From positions 53,833 through 117,832 of the forward strand of contig JADJOG010000006.1 of NCBI GenBank assembly GCA_016713865.1: a DNA stretch of 64,000 nt. The letters are read 5' to 3'. Within the stretch, counting starts at the first letter, position 1, and each line of letters starts with the position of its first letter. Source of the DNA: Flavobacteriales bacterium (lineage in GTDB: Bacteria > Bacteroidota > Bacteroidia > Flavobacteriales_F > PHOS-HE28). Position numbers and translations under genes: made by a program. The notes below the pieces were generated by a model that saw only the letters and a list, made by a program, of their open reading frames with translations, did no database searches and had not been told where the DNA came from. Of this stretch, positions 63,681 through 64,000 are shown piece after piece.

Positions 63681-64000
63681 ATGATCCGCATCAAGCATCT
63701 TCGCGGCATGCGCATGATTGCTCCACTGTTCCTTGTTGCAAGTGTTCTGTTCGCATGCAGCGCGTCCACGCCAGCGCCACCCTCCTTCGTCTTCGATCTT
63801 GAGGACGTGCTCGATGCTCATCAGGAACTCGCATTGGATTCGCTCTTCCGCGACCACGAGCGGCGCACGGGCAACGAGATCGCACTGGTGACGCACCCCA
63901 GTTTCCACGGCCGCAGCGCACGCGACTTCGCAGTGAGCTTCGGCGACTCGCTAGGAGTGGGTAAGAAGGATTCCGACAATGGCGTGGTGATCGCCTTCAG
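63681..64000 (+). CDS. TPM-domain lipoprotein, 3' end outside window
   Basis: The first 106 codons of a protein with a TPM (Psb32/YgcG-like) domain: FVFDLEDVLDAHQELALDSLFRDHERRTGNEIALVT and FGDSLGVGKKDSDNGVVIAF. MIAPLFLVASVLFAC is a lipoprotein signal with a lipobox. The start is ATG 63681, with 63708 as an alternative closer to the signal. Members of the family are periplasmic or membrane-bound and include acid-phosphatase-like proteins; the function here is open. Confidence 0.75.
   Translation, partial: MIRIKHLRGMRMIAPLFLVASVLFACSASTPAPPSFVFDLEDVLDAHQELALDSLFRDHERRTGNEIALVTHPSFHGRSARDFAVSFGDSLGVGKKDSDNGVVIAF

Overview
The window is a gene-dense, GC-rich piece of a Bacteroidota chromosome, most likely a high-GC Flavobacteriales-type lineage (inference). 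The evidence is: at least eight secreted proteins with type IX secretion (T9SS) C-terminal sorting domains, type A and type B; a T9SS Plug (DUF5103) lipoprotein; a complete Na+-translocating NADH:quinone reductase operon nqrABCDEF followed by the flavin transferase apbE; bacillithiol genes (bshB1, ytxJ); and promoter-like TAnnTTTG boxes typical of this phylum.

Layout. 1-5.9 kb: 3' end of isocitrate dehydrogenase, a DUF6671 protein, a SulP transporter-carbonic anhydrase pair, a small membrane protein, apaG and a secreted beta-propeller. 5.9-12.2 kb: two large T9SS cargo proteins (a PKD-type surface protein and an M14 carboxypeptidase) and the Plug lipoprotein. 12.3-19.4 kb: nqrA-F and apbE. 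19.5-21.2 kb: an outer-membrane barrel protein and a class D beta-lactamase. 21.2-25.0 kb: a patchwork accessory region with gene remnants, a 5'-truncated C5-cytosine methyltransferase joined to an apparently intact Eco29kI-like endonuclease, imperfect repeats, and an AT-rich unknown cluster abutting ftsK. 25.0-39.3 kb: ftsK, a T9SS type B protein, a beta-CASP nuclease, glutathione peroxidase-bshB1, a three-gene glycan operon (flippase, GINT1-like protein, glycosyltransferase), tRNA-His, nhaD and a DinB protein. 39.3-39.9 kb: 110-bp tandem repeats and tRNA-Ser. 40-59.1 kb: many secreted enzymes (two metalloproteases, LamG protein, GH3-serine hydrolase fusion, arylsulfotransferase, CotH protein, propeller protein) mixed with housekeeping genes (SRAP, 2H phosphoesterase, GCS2-like ligase). 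59.1-64 kb: ytxJ, a Pif1-like helicase with an HTH tail, an ORF6N gene with an in-frame stop, an XRE/S24 repressor and the start of a TPM-domain lipoprotein.

The genes describe an aerobic or microaerobic heterotroph with a sodium-based respiratory chain (Nqr plus NhaD), thiol protection by bacillithiol, and a large investment in T9SS-exported proteases and surface proteins.

A property of the whole window matters for every reader: at least fifteen conserved genes are broken by single-base gains or losses, nearly all in short homopolymers, and three more carry internal or N-terminal deletions. So many lesions in essential or conserved genes point to uncorrected read or assembly errors rather than mass pseudogenisation. 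I therefore annotate such genes across the frameshift and give its position. No CRISPR array, complete insertion sequence or rRNA gene was seen.
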